A stretch of 64,000 nucleotides of DNA, from positions 9,630,233 to 9,694,232 of the forward strand of contig NC_090184.1 in assembly GCF_024679245.1 (NCBI RefSeq). Reading direction: 5' to 3'. The stretch is from Pseudorasbora parva. Its lineage: Eukaryota; Chordata; Actinopteri; Cypriniformes; Gobionidae. This document shows positions 23,427-37,533 of this stretch, in pieces. Each line of letters starts with the position of its first letter. Within the stretch, counting starts at the first letter, position 1. The translations under genes and the position numbers were made by a program. The notes beneath the pieces are model-generated. The model ran no database searches. It saw only the letters and a list, made by a program, of their open reading frames with translations, and was not told the origin of the DNA.

Positions 23427-24168
23427 AGGGTTAGTTCACCCAAAAATGAAAATTCTAAATCAATAATTACTTACCCTAATGTCGTTCGACACCCGTAAGA
23501 TCTCCGTTCATGTTCGGAACCCAAATTAAGATATTTCATTGACACCAATGTCATTTCCTCTCTTAAGACCCATAAAGGCACTAAAGACGTCGTTACAAAG
23601 CCCATCTGACTACAGTGGCTCTACAATCATTTTATGAAGCGACGGGAATAGTTTGTGTGTGCAAAAAAACGAAATAACTTGTATATTGATGGGCCGATTA
23701 TAAAATAAAGATTATAATGGTTATGAATTAGCGTATTGATTCATGATTCGGATTGCGTGTCAAACCGCCAGACTGCTGAAATCACGCGACAATGGCGATC
23801 TGAATCCTGAGTCGATACGCTGATTCATAACCGTTCTAATCTTTGTTTTGAAATCGGCCATCACTATATAAGTCGTTATTTTGTTTATTTTGTTCTTTTT
23901 TTTGCCCACACAAGCTATTCTCGTCACTTCATAAAATGATTGTAGAGCCACTGTAGTGAGATGGGCTTTGTAACGACGTCTTCAGTGCCTTTATGGGTCT
24001 TGAGAGAGGAAATGATATTGGTGTCAATGAAGGCCTGTCTGAGCCATCGGATTTCAACAAAAATATCTTCATTTGTGTTCTGGAGATGAATGGAGGTCTT
24101 ACGGGTGTCGAACGACATTAGGGTAAGTAATTAATGAGAGAATTTTCATTTTTGGGTGAACTAACCCT
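23427..24168. mobile_element. TTAA-flanked foldback MITE, about 350-bp arms
   Basis: AGGGTTAGTTCACCCAAAAA at the left and its complement at the right, TTAA on both sides (23423-23426, 24169-24172). Nearly the whole 742 bp folds on itself: taatgtcgttcgacacccgtaagatc at 23480 pairs with gatct/cttacgggtgtcgaacgacatta at about 24095. Foldback structure explains the mirrored open frames here. Confidence 0.85.
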
Positions 24169-24459
24169 TTAACAAGAATGTTCATTCAACGTCATCAGGT
24201 CTTTAAAAACGTGCTTAAAAAAACATTTTTTTTTTTTTTTCAGAAAATGTTCAGAGAATATTCAGAGATACCATTTTAATGATAATATTAGGGAAATGTT
24301 CTTAGAACATATTTTTTTAAGCTAGGGTAACTCAAATATCTTTGGTGTTCTCGGACATTTAAATATGGCACCTCGAAATTCAATGAAGCGCAAAATCGAG
24401 TGACATTTTTGAGTACGTGGGTGACATTTTACAGCCAGGACATTCTGCCTCACTCCTTT

Positions 24460-24540
24460 TGTGTTCCATGAAAGAAAGTCATAGGGCTCGGAACACCATG
24501 AGGGTGAGTAAATGATGACAGAATTTTAATTTTCGGCTGA
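24460..24540. repeat. solo MITE right end
   Basis: catgagggtgagtaaatgatgacagaattttaattttcggctga is a degenerate right end of the same family. A left end is near 21308-21400. Confidence 0.5.
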
Positions 24541-25800
24541 ATTTTTTTCTTTAAGTGTGCCATTTTGGGGTGTTTTAGACCATATGCATAAGTGGATCGC
24601 TTTCCTTGTTATTATTCCGCCACTTTAAGGCTGTTTGTCTCCCTTCGAACAAGTTGATTGACTCGTGGAATAAGTCAAAGTCTCAGCTTTTGTCTCTGGG
24701 CTAACAGGGGCGACCAGCGTGGCCATCGTAGTTTTAGACGCTGACACATAAAACACAAGGCTAACAAACAGGGGAGGACAGGAGGAGAGGAGGGACAACC
24801 TCTGAGACTGACAACCGCCAATTGACTTCAACTACATAACCCAGTCATTAAAGTCGTTTCACTTCAATGAGCGGCCACCGCTGGGCCCACAGGAGAATAA
24901 TATCTCCAGCTAAAATCGCCCCACTAAATACATGGTTTCTATTTACTTTCTCCTTCTTAGGTTGTTTTTTCCCCCTTTCCTTATCTTTTGTACACGTTTT
25001 AGCCAGTCTTATGAACAACAGCCTATTATTTATTCAGAACGGCGACACAATGCAAAAATGCATAATTCATTGAACTTTGTACTTTGCTGTTCTATTTGAG
25101 CATGCACAATGCATGAGCCGTATGGAAATATGCACACGCCCAGCAAATTCTGATGTGCCTGTAACCTTTTAAAATCAACCTGGATCATTTATTTACTTGT
25201 TTACGCATTTGTCTTTTGTGTTCGTGGCCCCTGGAAACACAACTCAACTGTGTAGTGGTGCATTTCACAGTTTTAGGCCTTGTGTTTCAATGTGTGTGTG
25301 TGTTTTTTTAAATGTTATGGCTGTCATTTGAGGTGTGAATGGTTCTAAATAGCAGTTTTGTGCTGTAGCAGGGCGAGGGTGTTAGTTACAGCACTTTGCT
25401 TTAAGAAAATAATATTTTTTGGTGGTGACAAAGGGTGCAACATTAACTCTGGAGGTGGGAACCAATCAAAAAGGTGGCGAGTTTAAAAAAAGACCGCTTT
25501 CATATGTGCTCTTGTGTAAAATTATATTTTTAAAGAATGCTTTGGACCACATAATCTGATGTTATCAACTTGCGCTGAGAAAGTGTAATCCGGTTTTCAA
25601 ACCAAACTATGCACTCTGAGACAATAGGCATAAAGCTGGTGGACGCATTCTGGCTTTTGCACAATGCCGTGGTCCATTCAGCAAGACTGTTGACCTCTGA
25701 CCCCCCTCCCTCATCTCTCAAGATGCACTTAAACTGTTTGTCAGAACAACTGAAGTGCACAGCCAGATCTGCCATGCCATGGCCTTCTGTTTCTGAAGGG
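24541..25800. other. single-copy-looking intron sequence
   Basis: No transposon phrase recognised. 24600-25160 is of balanced composition with several homeodomain-like TAAT cores; it may hold regulatory elements, but this is only a default guess. Confidence 0.25.
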
Positions 25801-25806
25801 CTGAGG

Positions 25807-27890
<2,084 letters not shown>

Positions 27891-27891
27891 C

Positions 27892-27965
<74 letters not shown>

Positions 27966-27999
27966 CAGACAGGGGATTATTGTCACCTAAGTGATGGAT

Positions 28000-28969
28000 G
28001 ATGCATCGGCCCCCAGCACTTGAAAGCATTGTGAGGGGGTCAAGATGGCCCTCTCAGTGCTGTCAGATCCTGAAAAGATTTACTGTAGAGACAGCTTAGC
28101 CCCATCATAATAGATTGCTTTAGGGGTGAAAGGAAGGCATTACCACGAACCCAGAGCAAAACTAGCCATTGGACTACAGCACGATTTCACATCCAACCAA
28201 TCTTTTAGATCAATGTAAGTTTCAGTCTGTTTGCTTAGCCATCAAATATTGAAAGATTATCAGCTGCATTGTGATGCTTTTATAATTGTATATATGTAGC
28301 CTAATTCCAATGATTGGAATTATTTGTGCATTGATTATTCTAAATATAGGAATATACGTGTTGATTTATTCTTTTAATTATTTGTTGATTAAATTACTTT
28401 AACAATATATATTCGCGTTGGCAAAAAAAAAAAAAAAAAAAAAAAAAATGACAATGACAATAACAATAACAATCAGTTATAAACCGGTATAAATAAATAG
28501 CCTATAATGCACGAATTATAATTGTCCGAAAAAAATAAATCAGTCGTTTAATTTCATTAATGTTGAAAAAAATAAAATAATAATCTATAAAATAATTTAA
28601 GGAACGAAGCAATAAGAAACAAACCCTCCTCTCTAAATATTTATATTTTGTTAATTCGTTGATCCAACGGGAATAATTTAGAACGTAATCTTAAAAATAA
28701 AACTAAACTAAAGTTATAATAATTATAGTTAGACCTATAATATTATTAGAATATATGAAATAAAATAGGCTTTAGCCTGTCATGTGTGGATGAAATTATT
28801 ACATATATTTATTGTATTATTATTTATTTAAAATAAGAATAATTATAGAACAACAACGCGATATTTATTGATCTATTTTGCAATGTAATATCAATTATAA
28901 TAGGCTATACATATGCACATAATGGTTATGCAAGATTAAACCGTTTTTGTTGTCGAATAAAGGCTGAAT
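28000..28969. other. AT-rich intron sequence
   Basis: 28423-28448 is an A run. The rest is very AT-rich with TAAT/ATTA cores. No exon or known repeat recognised. It immediately precedes the CpG-rich island. Confidence 0.3.
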
Positions 28970-29830
28970 ATGACAGTTAGGTGTCTCGACATGACGTGTT
29001 TCTGTACCTCTGACGGCGGAAATCTTGAATTTAGTCCTTCAAAACGCCTTCACTATTGGTTTAAAATGTGTTCTAGGTGTTTGTGGCAGCAGACAGCGCG
29101 TATAAACAGGTGTGTGTGTACATTTAAAGCCCCGTGGAAAACATCGCGCAGGGCACGGCTCGCGCGCGCTCAGCCCAACAGTTCATGTATCTTTTTTTTT
29201 TTTTTTTTTTTTACATTTTCATTAGCTGGGAAAGATACATTTTCCATCAATAATAGATTCATATGGTGGTCAGAGGAGGAGAGGACATGGGGAGGGGTTC
29301 AATCCTTTTGGTTGGAGATAAGAGAGGAGGAGTGGCCGATAGAGAGAATCACTAATGAGCGCGACTCACCTCATCAAAGACGCGCGTGTTCGGACTCTGT
29401 CTAGCGCTGCTGTCGCGCGCAGTGTCATGATACTATGGGTTGCGTGCTGAACTCTACGGGACCAGAGCTGCTATTACAACTGGAGGCTTTGAGATCCACA
29501 GCTCAACAACTAGCCCAACTTTACCAACTCTCGGGAAAGAAAAAGGTCAGATATGCTCTTCGTTTAACTGCAAATGTAGCCTAATATTAATATTAACTAA
29601 AATAATAGCTTTGTTATACATCGGCCGCCCCTCTTGAGCGGCAAACTAATGCCTTGGCCTACTTGTGTAACACACATTAGAGTTGTCACAACATTAGAGC
29701 TCCGAGATGAAGTTTGTGCCGGTTTTTAGCTGTGTGTCTTGATTTCGGAGAGGGGCCCAGAGCAGCAGCTGTCGCCTAGCATCGAGCGCCCTCACGAGGG
29801 AGAGCCTGGTACTGCCGTTTCAGTGTGTGA
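28970..29830 (+). promoter_or_regulatory. CpG-rich island in intron 4, candidate internal prdm16 promoter
   Basis: This stretch stands out from the AT-rich flanks by dense CpG: gcgcgcgc near 29160, gacgcgcg near 29380, gtcgcgcgc near 29413, and further CpGs to about 29850. It also contains GGGGAGGGG and pyrimidine tracts. It lies about 1.5 kb upstream of exon 5. It surrounds an ATG with good context and an open stretch ending in a splice donor (29435-29545). The paralogue MECOM uses an internal promoter to make the PR-less EVI1 form, and PRDM16 is known to have a PR-less short form, so the position fits. No TATA box was recognised. Promoter activity is inference. Confidence 0.5.
29435..29545 (+). 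CDS. candidate alternative first coding exon of prdm16 (37 codons, PR-truncated isoform)
   Basis: The ATG at 29435 has A at -3 and G at +4. An in-frame TAG at 29402-29404 lies just upstream. The frame stays open for 37 codons (it begins MGCVLNSTGPELLLQLEALR and ends SGKKK) and meets a good donor, AAG|gtcaga, in phase 0. Exon 5 at 31066 also starts in phase 0, so splicing would join this leader in frame to IYYKAIRDIE and all downstream domains. The predicted product is about 1143 residues. The leader is leucine/glutamine-rich and looks helical. A short overlapping upstream ORF starts at 29427 (eight codons including its stop). I do not recognise the peptide from any family. It could instead be a 5' leader, with translation starting at the exon 5 Met (31120). 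Evidence is structural only. Confidence 0.45.
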
Positions 29831-30085
29831 AGAGTCTGCGGTGACGCTTTTTAAAGCGGGCTAGTTCTTTTTATCGTGTTATGGTTATTATTTAAGAGCA
29901 TTTGAGCGAGTTGCACTCTAGAAATAATTTATTTTACAAAATAAACTCAGGAATTTGTGAGTGCATTTCGGTTAAAACACACAACAGATGTGGTTTGCCA
30001 TCACAGCGCTCTTGGATGATTTTAACTGTGGTTTAACTTTGCAGCAAAACATCTGACTTTGAAAAAATGGCAATACACTGCGATG

Positions 30086-30257
<172 letters not shown>

Positions 30258-30608
30258 TAGCTATACAAAACGTGTGTACGATTTTAGATTTAAAACAAAT
30301 ATAAATATAAACACCTTTACCCTGCATTCATAATCTCACACGGAAATACACATTTAATGTCGCAAGTGTAAACAACACACACGTTTTTTTTATAAGCATC
30401 TTTAAAAGCATCTTGTTTGCGTGCGTGTTTAATTTGAATATTATTATTATTATTTTATTATTATTATTAAAAACGAAAACACGTCACATCAAACGCATCG
30501 GAATACGACTGCATTGTTTTTGCTACATTTACAAATCCATTTTTTATTTAGGCTATATTATTTTACTATTGTATTATTTAAGTTTTATCAGAGGCGCTCG
30601 TTTATTTT

Positions 30609-30711
<103 letters not shown>

Positions 30712-31065
30712 TTTTCATTTATTTCATGTTGCATGTGTAAATTATCGAATGAAGCGGGCGGCTTCAGATGCGCTTTGCCTTTAATATTCACTCCGTTGTC
30801 TTTTTATCCTCTCCTTTGTGAATGTGTGCTGTGTTTTTTAAATAATTAAAACATCATAAAATATAACAAATTAATAGTATTTCTTTTAAAGTTTCTATGT
30901 TTAAAATAAAGGCGTATTTCTCTGAAAACACGGATGATTATGATGATAATAATAATACAAACAATAGCAGTAGGCCTAGTAGTAGTAATATTGATAGCCT
31001 ACTTTAAGGCCATTTTTGTTGTTGTTGTTTTATAGAGCTTATGCGTTTTTATTCTCTCTTTGCAG

Positions 31066-31168
31066 ATCTATTATAAAGCTATTAGAGATATTGAAATAGG
31101 GGAGGAGTTACTGGTTTACATGAAGGACGGAGTTTTCCCCGAGGGCTCGATGGCACCGAACCTGGAAG
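31066..31168 (+). CDS. prdm16: prdm16 exon 5: end of the PR domain
   Basis: Acceptor ctttgcag|ATC, donor GAAG|gtgaga, phase 0 in and phase 1 out. It encodes IYYKAIRDIEIGEELLVYMKDG, the terminal PR strand with the conserved GEELLV, followed by FPEGSMAPNLE. The methionine in VYMKDG (31120) aligns with the residue where the EVI1 form of MECOM begins (FMKSED). Human PRDM16 has valine there. A PR-less fish isoform could therefore start here, although the context (T at -3) is weak. A second Met lies at 31150. Confidence 0.93.
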
Positions 31169-31468
31169 GTGAGATTAATGCAAGTCATTAGGCACTCTTT
31201 TAAACAAACTCACACAGACCACACTCGTTCACCTCTGCTAACTGTTAGTAAGATGCTTTATGTGCTCTATGTATGTCTTGATGTTATTCAAAGTTCGTCA
31301 ATGAAGATAATATGAAAGTGCATTTGAACCCAGAGGTGACTATAGGCTACTTGTATGAACTTGCTACTATATAGAACTTAATATTTATTTATTTTAAGGT
31401 GTCCATGTTACAGTGTAATTATAAGTAACTACATTACATTGACTACGTGTGCTTACTATAGGTTTATG

Positions 31469-31830
31469 GGCCCCACTTTATATTAGGTGGTCTTAAGTAC
31501 TATGTACTTACATCAAAAAATAAGTACAATGTACTTACTGTATTGTAAAACACCTTTGCTGATACTGAGGTGGGATACGGGTAGAGTTAGGGACAGGTGT
31601 GGTGGGATGGGTCAGTTTAAGGGTAGGGTTAGGTGTAAGGGAAGTGCCAACTGTGGAATTACAAATGTAACTACAGAAATTAATTACAGACATAATTACA
31701 TGTAAGTATTTTTAAAATGTAAGTACAATGTAAAAACATGTATGTACACAATAAGTGCATTGTATCAAATGATTCATTAAAATGTTAGTACATAGTAGTT
31801 AAGGCCACCTAATATAAATTGGTTCCGGTT
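31469..31830 (+). mobile_element. MITE copy A (ccactttatattaggtggtc)
   Basis: About 360 bp in intron 5 with imperfect inverted ends (ccactttatattaggtggtcttaa / ttaaggccacctaatataaa) and the core ggtgggatacgggtagagtt. The same element lies in opposite orientation at about 35360-35712. Confidence 0.7.
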
Positions 31831-31999
31831 TATGAATAAGGTTTGGTTTAAGGTTTATTACACAGTTATTAATTACTAACATGTAAAATAAAGTGTTTCT
31901 TTTTGTAAGCAGAGGTTGTCACTTGTACTCTCCTTATTAAAACACAGAACGCTGGCAATTTGCAAACAAGCTCGTAATCTTCTTAATCTTTTTTTTTTT

Positions 32000-33555
32000 T
32001 TTTTGTCTCCAAGTGATCTGGTAATCTTGGATTTGAAGCTCAGAGTAGTTGATGCAGACTAGAAAATTGCAAAAGCACTGAAGTGTGTCACGGCGCAGCC
32101 GTCGCTCCCCAGCACATGCAAAATGTTTTATCTGATAGAGATGTGTCCTCAGATCTCCCTGCCAGAAAAGCAAGAAGAAAGCCCTGCGAGGGAAAGACCC
32201 TGGCTAAGAGAGACAGGGACGCCAAAAGATGCAAGCCAGGCTCCGCTCAGACAGATCAATTCAGAGAACAAAAGAAAGGAAATGTAGAGTAGAATGAACA
32301 CGGCCGTCGAAGAGGAGTCAGACGAGAGGCTGAGAGATAGACAGAAGGAGAGCTCTCTACATCCACCTCCTTCTCATTCGGCTTATCGGTGGTGGAATTT
32401 GGAGTGGAGCTAGAGGAGTCTCGGGGGACCTCACCCATGCTCACAGATTAGCCGCTAAACTGCACATAATTGTGTTCCCCCTACGTCTCTCCAAGAGCTA
32501 TTAGTTTCCCATTCCCTGTCTTTTTCCCCAACATTCCTGCCTTTGTCGTTAGTGCCACTGATGGGACGGAGAGATAATGTCTTGATTCTTTTTATGGCTT
32601 CTCTCGATAAAATAAAAAAGGGGGGAAAAAGTCAGTACAGATTTTTTGCATGGCTTTTTTTCACTTTAGTTTTCCATGTAAAGGCCTCATTGGGGTTACA
32701 AGGGTAGTTTATTAAAAATACTTGTTTATTTTCCAGGAATTCTGTGAGCATTGCAATGGAGTGTGTTCTACCAATGCTGCACATGTCATCAGAATATATA
32801 ATCCTAGTGTATACAGCATCAATGCACCCGTTTCATCCGCTTTGCTTTCACAATATTGAGGCAAAGAATAGTGAAAGTCATCCAACTTGGCTTGATCTGG
32901 GCCATGCATGGAGAATATCAGAGTTATCACTGAGTATAATTTGAGGATGATGATAGCTGATGCATTAAATCTTAGTACCTTCCCTTGCCTCTCCACGACT
33001 CCAGGGTTATCTGTGTGCTTGGCTCTTGTGTCAGGATATCACCACAGATAAAACAGCCTGCACATTTTCAGCCATTTAACCCCGGGTCACATGAACAATT
33101 ACTCCAAAGACATTTTTATTCTAAAGTCAAAAACATGACATTTTAATTTTTAATCTTGTTATCTGTTTCCTATTTCATGTCATTAATTTTATGCAATAAA
33201 TATACAAATATTATTTAAAATTCAATATTTCAATCTTAAATATTAGAATTTGTTATGAAAATGTTAAGCACTATTACCAGTCTTACACTCAACCGCAAGC
33301 TTTTTTGGATGTTATGCATTTGATATTAAAACAAAAAATATTTAAATGAGGGGCATCTGCAAACAAAATGCGGCTAGAGCTTTTCATAGAGCTAACATCG
33401 CTTTCGTGAACCATTTTTGAAACAGGTGTTTCAGTGATTTTTAGTGGATGTGTAAAATCAGTTCACACAGGTGTCCTATAGAGTAACTGCAGGTCATCAA
33501 ATGAACTATGGACATGTTCCACTAACATTTAACAGCCAGAAAGTGCTCAAATATT
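32000..33555. other. single-copy-looking part of intron 5
   Basis: 32040-32700 is GC-balanced and free of recognised repeats; 33080-33400 is AT-rich. No exon with plausible splice sites found. Confidence 0.25.
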
Positions 33556-33713
33556 TTACATTTATGCATTTGGCAGACGCTTTTATCCAAAGCGACTTAC
33601 ATTCCATTCAAGGTACACATTTTTTTATATGTAGTATTGTCTTGCTGTCCCTGGGAATCGAACTCATAACCTTGGCGTTGCTAGCGTCATGCTCTACTGG
33701 TTGAGCTACAGGA
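33556..33713 (-). mobile_element. tRNA-derived SINE, minus strand
   Basis: Read on the minus strand it starts ctgtagctcaaccagtagagcatgac...gagttcgattcccagg, a tRNA-like head with A and B box equivalents. It ends with gtaagtcgctttggataaaa, then gcgtctgccaaatg, the deeply conserved V-SINE-type domain. Confidence 0.8.
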
Positions 33714-33733
33714 AAGATTTTGGTTTTCATTTG

Positions 33734-34148
33734 TGACCCTGGACCACAAAACTAGTTATTTGAGATGTATACATCAATACAATATACATAAATAAGCTTT
33801 CCATTGATATATTGTTTGTTAGGATAGGACAATATTTGGCCGAGATAAAACTATTTGATCCAGATAAATCTGGATTTTGAAAGTGCAAAAAAAAAAAAAA
33901 AATCGAAATATTGAAAATAAAAAACGCCTTTAAAGTTGTCCAAATTATGTCCTTAGCAATGCATATTACTATTAATAATACATTTTGATATATCTAAAGT
34001 ATGAAATTTATCAAATATCTTCATGGAACGTGATCTTAACTTTACTGGACTTGTCATGATTTTTGTCATAAAAGAAAAATAATTTTTGACCCACTGCTGC
34101 CACAAATATACCCGTGCGACTTATGACTGGTTTTGTGGTCCAGGGTCA
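33734..34148. mobile_element. MITE with TGACCCTGGACCACAAAAC ends
   Basis: The left end tgaccctggaccacaaaact is matched by the right end ggttttgtggtccagggtca. The body includes aataagctttccattgatat, then ttgtttgttaggataggacaatatttggccgag, common in cyprinid genomes. Non-autonomous. Confidence 0.85.
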
Positions 34149-34249
34149 AACATTATCTATTGTTTTATCATTTAAAAGCTCTTTTTGTGAGATGTCTTGC
34201 TGGAAATGGCACTTTGTTGGATGTTTTGTCATCTGACATAATGACATTC

Positions 34250-34625
34250 AGACTGAAGATGTAAAAAAATAAAAAAATAAGTTACCTGGAGTTCATTTAA
34301 ATTAAAAATGTAAGTTAATACAATGAACATTTTTGAGAATCAACAACCTTTATTCAAATATTATTCAAATATTTTATAAGCATATTGGGTAATTGTGTGT
34401 TTATTTGTGATGACGCAGTGAAACATGCCAAATTGTGCTATTTTCATGATTTATAAATTTTTTTTATGTGGTTCAGATACAATAATATTTTGAGTTTCTA
34501 TTTATTAAACCAATTTCCTTCATTGTGTCAACTCAAATTTTTCATTTCAGTAAACTCAACATTTTAAATCAACCAGGTTACTCACTTTTTTTAAGTTAAA
34601 CCAACAATATTTTTTTTTACAGTGT
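34250..34625. repeat. AT-rich repeat ending 45 bp upstream of exon 6
   Basis: Ends in ttaaaccaacaatatttttttttacagtg, the complement of the cactgtaaaaaa terminus also seen at 1660. Its end supplies pyrimidine-rich sequence close to the exon 6 acceptor. Confidence 0.45.
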
Positions 34626-34670
34626 ATTTAATTGTTATTCATGAGCAATTGTATGATGCTGTCCCAACAG

Positions 34671-34872
34671 ATGAGCAGATGTACCGCTGTGAACACTGTG
34701 ATGAGCTCTTTACATCAAAGCTGGAGTTACGGCGGCATCAGAAATACTCCTGCAGCAGCACCAACTCTATCTTTGACTCACTAAGCGAAGACTTCAAACA
34801 GGAGCGCGAAGACAGCGATGAGCCAGTGCACGAGTGCAAAGACTGTGAAAAGATCTTCCCTAGCGAGTACAG
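34671..34872 (+). CDS. prdm16: prdm16 exon 6: zinc finger 1 and first half of finger 2
   Basis: Acceptor cccaacag|AT, donor TACAG|gtcagc, phase 1 in and phase 2 out. Finger 1 is the atypical C2HC form (YRCEHCDELF...RRHQKYSC). A serine-rich, acidic linker follows (SIFDSLSEDFKQE), then the start of finger 2 (HECKDCEKIFPSEY), which is completed in exon 7. The N-terminal finger cluster of this family binds DNA and partner proteins such as PPARG and C/EBP-beta in mammals. A foldback element ends about 45 bp upstream of the acceptor. Confidence 0.95.
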
Positions 34873-35359
34873 GTCAGCACACTCCACCACACTGCTCAAG
34901 CTGTAATTACCCACCAAGCTTTAGGTAACCCCAAGCTGTTAAAAAAAAAAAAACATGCTTTCTCATGTTTATTTGCCTGATTTGCGTACATCAGTGGTTC
35001 TCAAATGATTTTGACCCAGATTTTACATTGTGCCAGTGACCCAACACAGAACCGAAATTGTTTCTTGCTCATGTGTATGTTAAATGTGTATGATAAACAT
35101 GCTTACGATAAACTTTTGCATGATTACTATGTTTATCTTACAAAGGCAAACAAAAATGTCATTCAAATCAAACACTGAAATTTACTAAAATTACAATGAG
35201 CCACATAGGAAAACATTATGAAAAATTATTAACATGACACAGACCGCAAAGGAAAAGGTCGCCATATTTGGCATTTGCCAAGTGATAGATGATTATTCTA
35301 TTTTTTTAATGAGTTTGAATGATGTAAAAGAAAAAAGAAAAAAAAAGGGAAAACAAACC

Positions 35360-35712
35360 CGGACCCACTGTATATTTAGTGGTCTTAACTACTATGCACT
35401 AACATTTAAATTAATCATTTGATACACTGCACTTATTATGTACATGTTTTTTCATTGTACTTACATTTTAAAAATTACCTGCATGTAATTACATTTGTAA
35501 TTCATTTCTGTAGTTACATTTGTAATTCCACAGTTGGCACTTCCCTTACACCTAACCCTACCCTTAAACTGACCCATCCCACCGCACCTGTCCCTAACTC
35601 TACCCGTATCCCACCTCAGTATCAGCAAAAGTGTTTTACAATAAAATATGAACACAATAAGTACACAGTACTTAAATACATGGTAGTTAGGCCCCCTTAT
35701 ATAGTGGGACCA
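35360..35712 (-). mobile_element. MITE copy B, inverted relative to copy A
   Basis: Carries ggcacttcccttacacctaa, then ccctacccttaaactgacccatccca and ctctacccgtatcccacctc, the exact complement of phrases at 31560-31655. It lies in intron 6; copy A is in intron 5, so exon 6 is bracketed by inverted copies about 3.5 kb apart. Confidence 0.75.
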
Positions 35713-35849
35713 AATACATTTTTAAAAGATTCCGCTTTTGTTATTATACACGGCTATATGATTAGTTATATTCTTCTCTGTAATATGCAATCACTGACCT
35801 CCATGGTGGTCACATAGAAAATATTGATGGTGCTCTTATTTATTCTTAG

Positions 35850-35997
35850 TCTCGGGCAGCATATGATCGTGCACACAGAAGAGAGAGAGTATAAGTGTGA
35901 CCAGTGCCCCAAAGCTTTCAACTGGAAATCCAACCTCATTCGCCACCAGATGTCACATGACAGTGGCAAGCGCTTTGAGTGTGAAAACTGTGATAAG
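35850..35997 (+). CDS. prdm16: prdm16 exon 7: end of finger 2, finger 3, start of finger 4
   Basis: Acceptor tattcttag|T, donor GATAAG|gtaggt, phase 2 in and phase 0 out. It completes finger 2 (SLGQHMIVH), then the canonical linker TEEREYKC, finger 3 ([21 protein letters not shown]) and the first cysteines of finger 4 (FECENCDK). The segment [17 protein letters not shown] is invariant between PRDM16 and MECOM. RFECENC matches the PRDM16 type (MECOM has HYECENC). Confidence 0.96.
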
Positions 35998-36445
35998 GTA
36001 GGTTGCTGCAACTACATATTCTCGAAAGCATTCATGAGTTTACATGTGGGAAGTTGAAACATAACATGCTCGTGGACTTGTGTTTTAAAATGTCTTTGAA
36101 GAAAAAGTATATCTTTTACATTCAGTAGTTTGTTTTAAAAGGTCCCGCAATGCATGTGACAAATGATTTTTTAACAGTACAAACATTCCATGTAGTCTCT
36201 TGATTAATATGAGGTCATGAAAGCTGAAGATTATATAAAATGAATTAGCCAAATTTTGTTTAAAATTCTTTTAGATGGATGTCACACCACAGGACGTCAA
36301 CTTTCCAAAAGTATTACTTTTCACTTCCCATGTACTTCAAATTTAAAGACATTATAATGCTAACAGTACAATTAATGCTCATTCATTTTCATCTTACATT
36401 GCCTTTGCACAATGTTAGATTTGTATATTTACACTTGACACTTAA

Positions 36446-36739
<294 letters not shown>

Positions 36740-37216
36740 TAAATGAAATTCTAGAGCCATTCTTTGTTTTGTTCTACATTTGTTGCGCTTTTCTTTCGTG
36801 CTTTCTTTTTCGCTCTCTTAATTACTCCATTTTACCCTTCTTCTTTTGTTTTGTTTTTTTGTAACTGTGCATTTTCTTTTGAGGGCCCATTAAGGCTTGT
36901 ATATGGCCAATGCAGATTTAATGTTTAGAGGTAAATGTCTCTGCCGTGTCTTACCAAAACTGAGAAAACATCATCTTATTTTTGCTTGGCTTCACAATGT
37001 TATGTGTGTTACCGTCCATGTCCAAATGCATGTATGCTGTACCAGTGTACATGTATTTGTATGTATACAAAATGAGCTGAAGTAGATCTTCTACTAAATA
37101 ATATCATCAACAAGTTATTAATATGCTAATTTATCATATTTTTAACATATAACATTACCGTGTGTAGCCTTTTTTTTATTTCACCTTCAAAACAGAGTAG
37201 AGTTCAATGTAGACTA

Positions 37217-37395
37217 TGGTAGCCAACCCTGCTCCTGGAGGTAGGCCTTCCTGGACACTTCAGTTCCAGCTCTGCTCCAACATACCTGCCTTTAAGTAAT
37301 CTTGAACAGCTTGACTTGGCTGTCCCAGGTGAGTGTCTGATTAGGGTTGGAGCTGAAGTCTGCAAGATGGTAGCTGTCCCAGAGCAGAGTTAGCT
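37217..37395. repeat. foldback MITE (gtagccaaccctgctcctgg)
   Basis: Left end ggtagccaaccctgctcctggag and right end ...gtagctgtcccagagcagagttagctac, with ttccagctctgctccaac pairing to gttggagctgaagtctgc. Lies in intron 8. Confidence 0.6.
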
Positions 37396-37533
37396 ACTTC
37401 TGACGTGATTGTTGAACAGCATGCACAGTTTATCGGTTTATCTAATCAGCTGCCGGATTATCATTTCTATTGAATGAACACCAAATGAAAACAGTATGTT
37501 AATAGAATTAACCAGTCATGTGTGTTCTCCCAG

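Noticed and set aside
28970..29404. 144-codon frame over the CpG island
   Set aside because: Includes translation of a poly(T) run (FFFFFFF), no family resemblance, no donor in phase with exon 5; more likely 5' flank.
29440..29637. 65-codon frame starting at TTG in the CpG island
   Set aside because: No ATG, reads through the good donor at 29546 and is in a different frame from the better-supported 29435 start.
34622..34670. Coding extension upstream of exon 6 (MYLIVIHEQLYDAVPT)
   Set aside because: It precedes a good acceptor (gtcccaacag) and belongs to intron/repeat sequence; phase with exon 5 requires the start at 34671.
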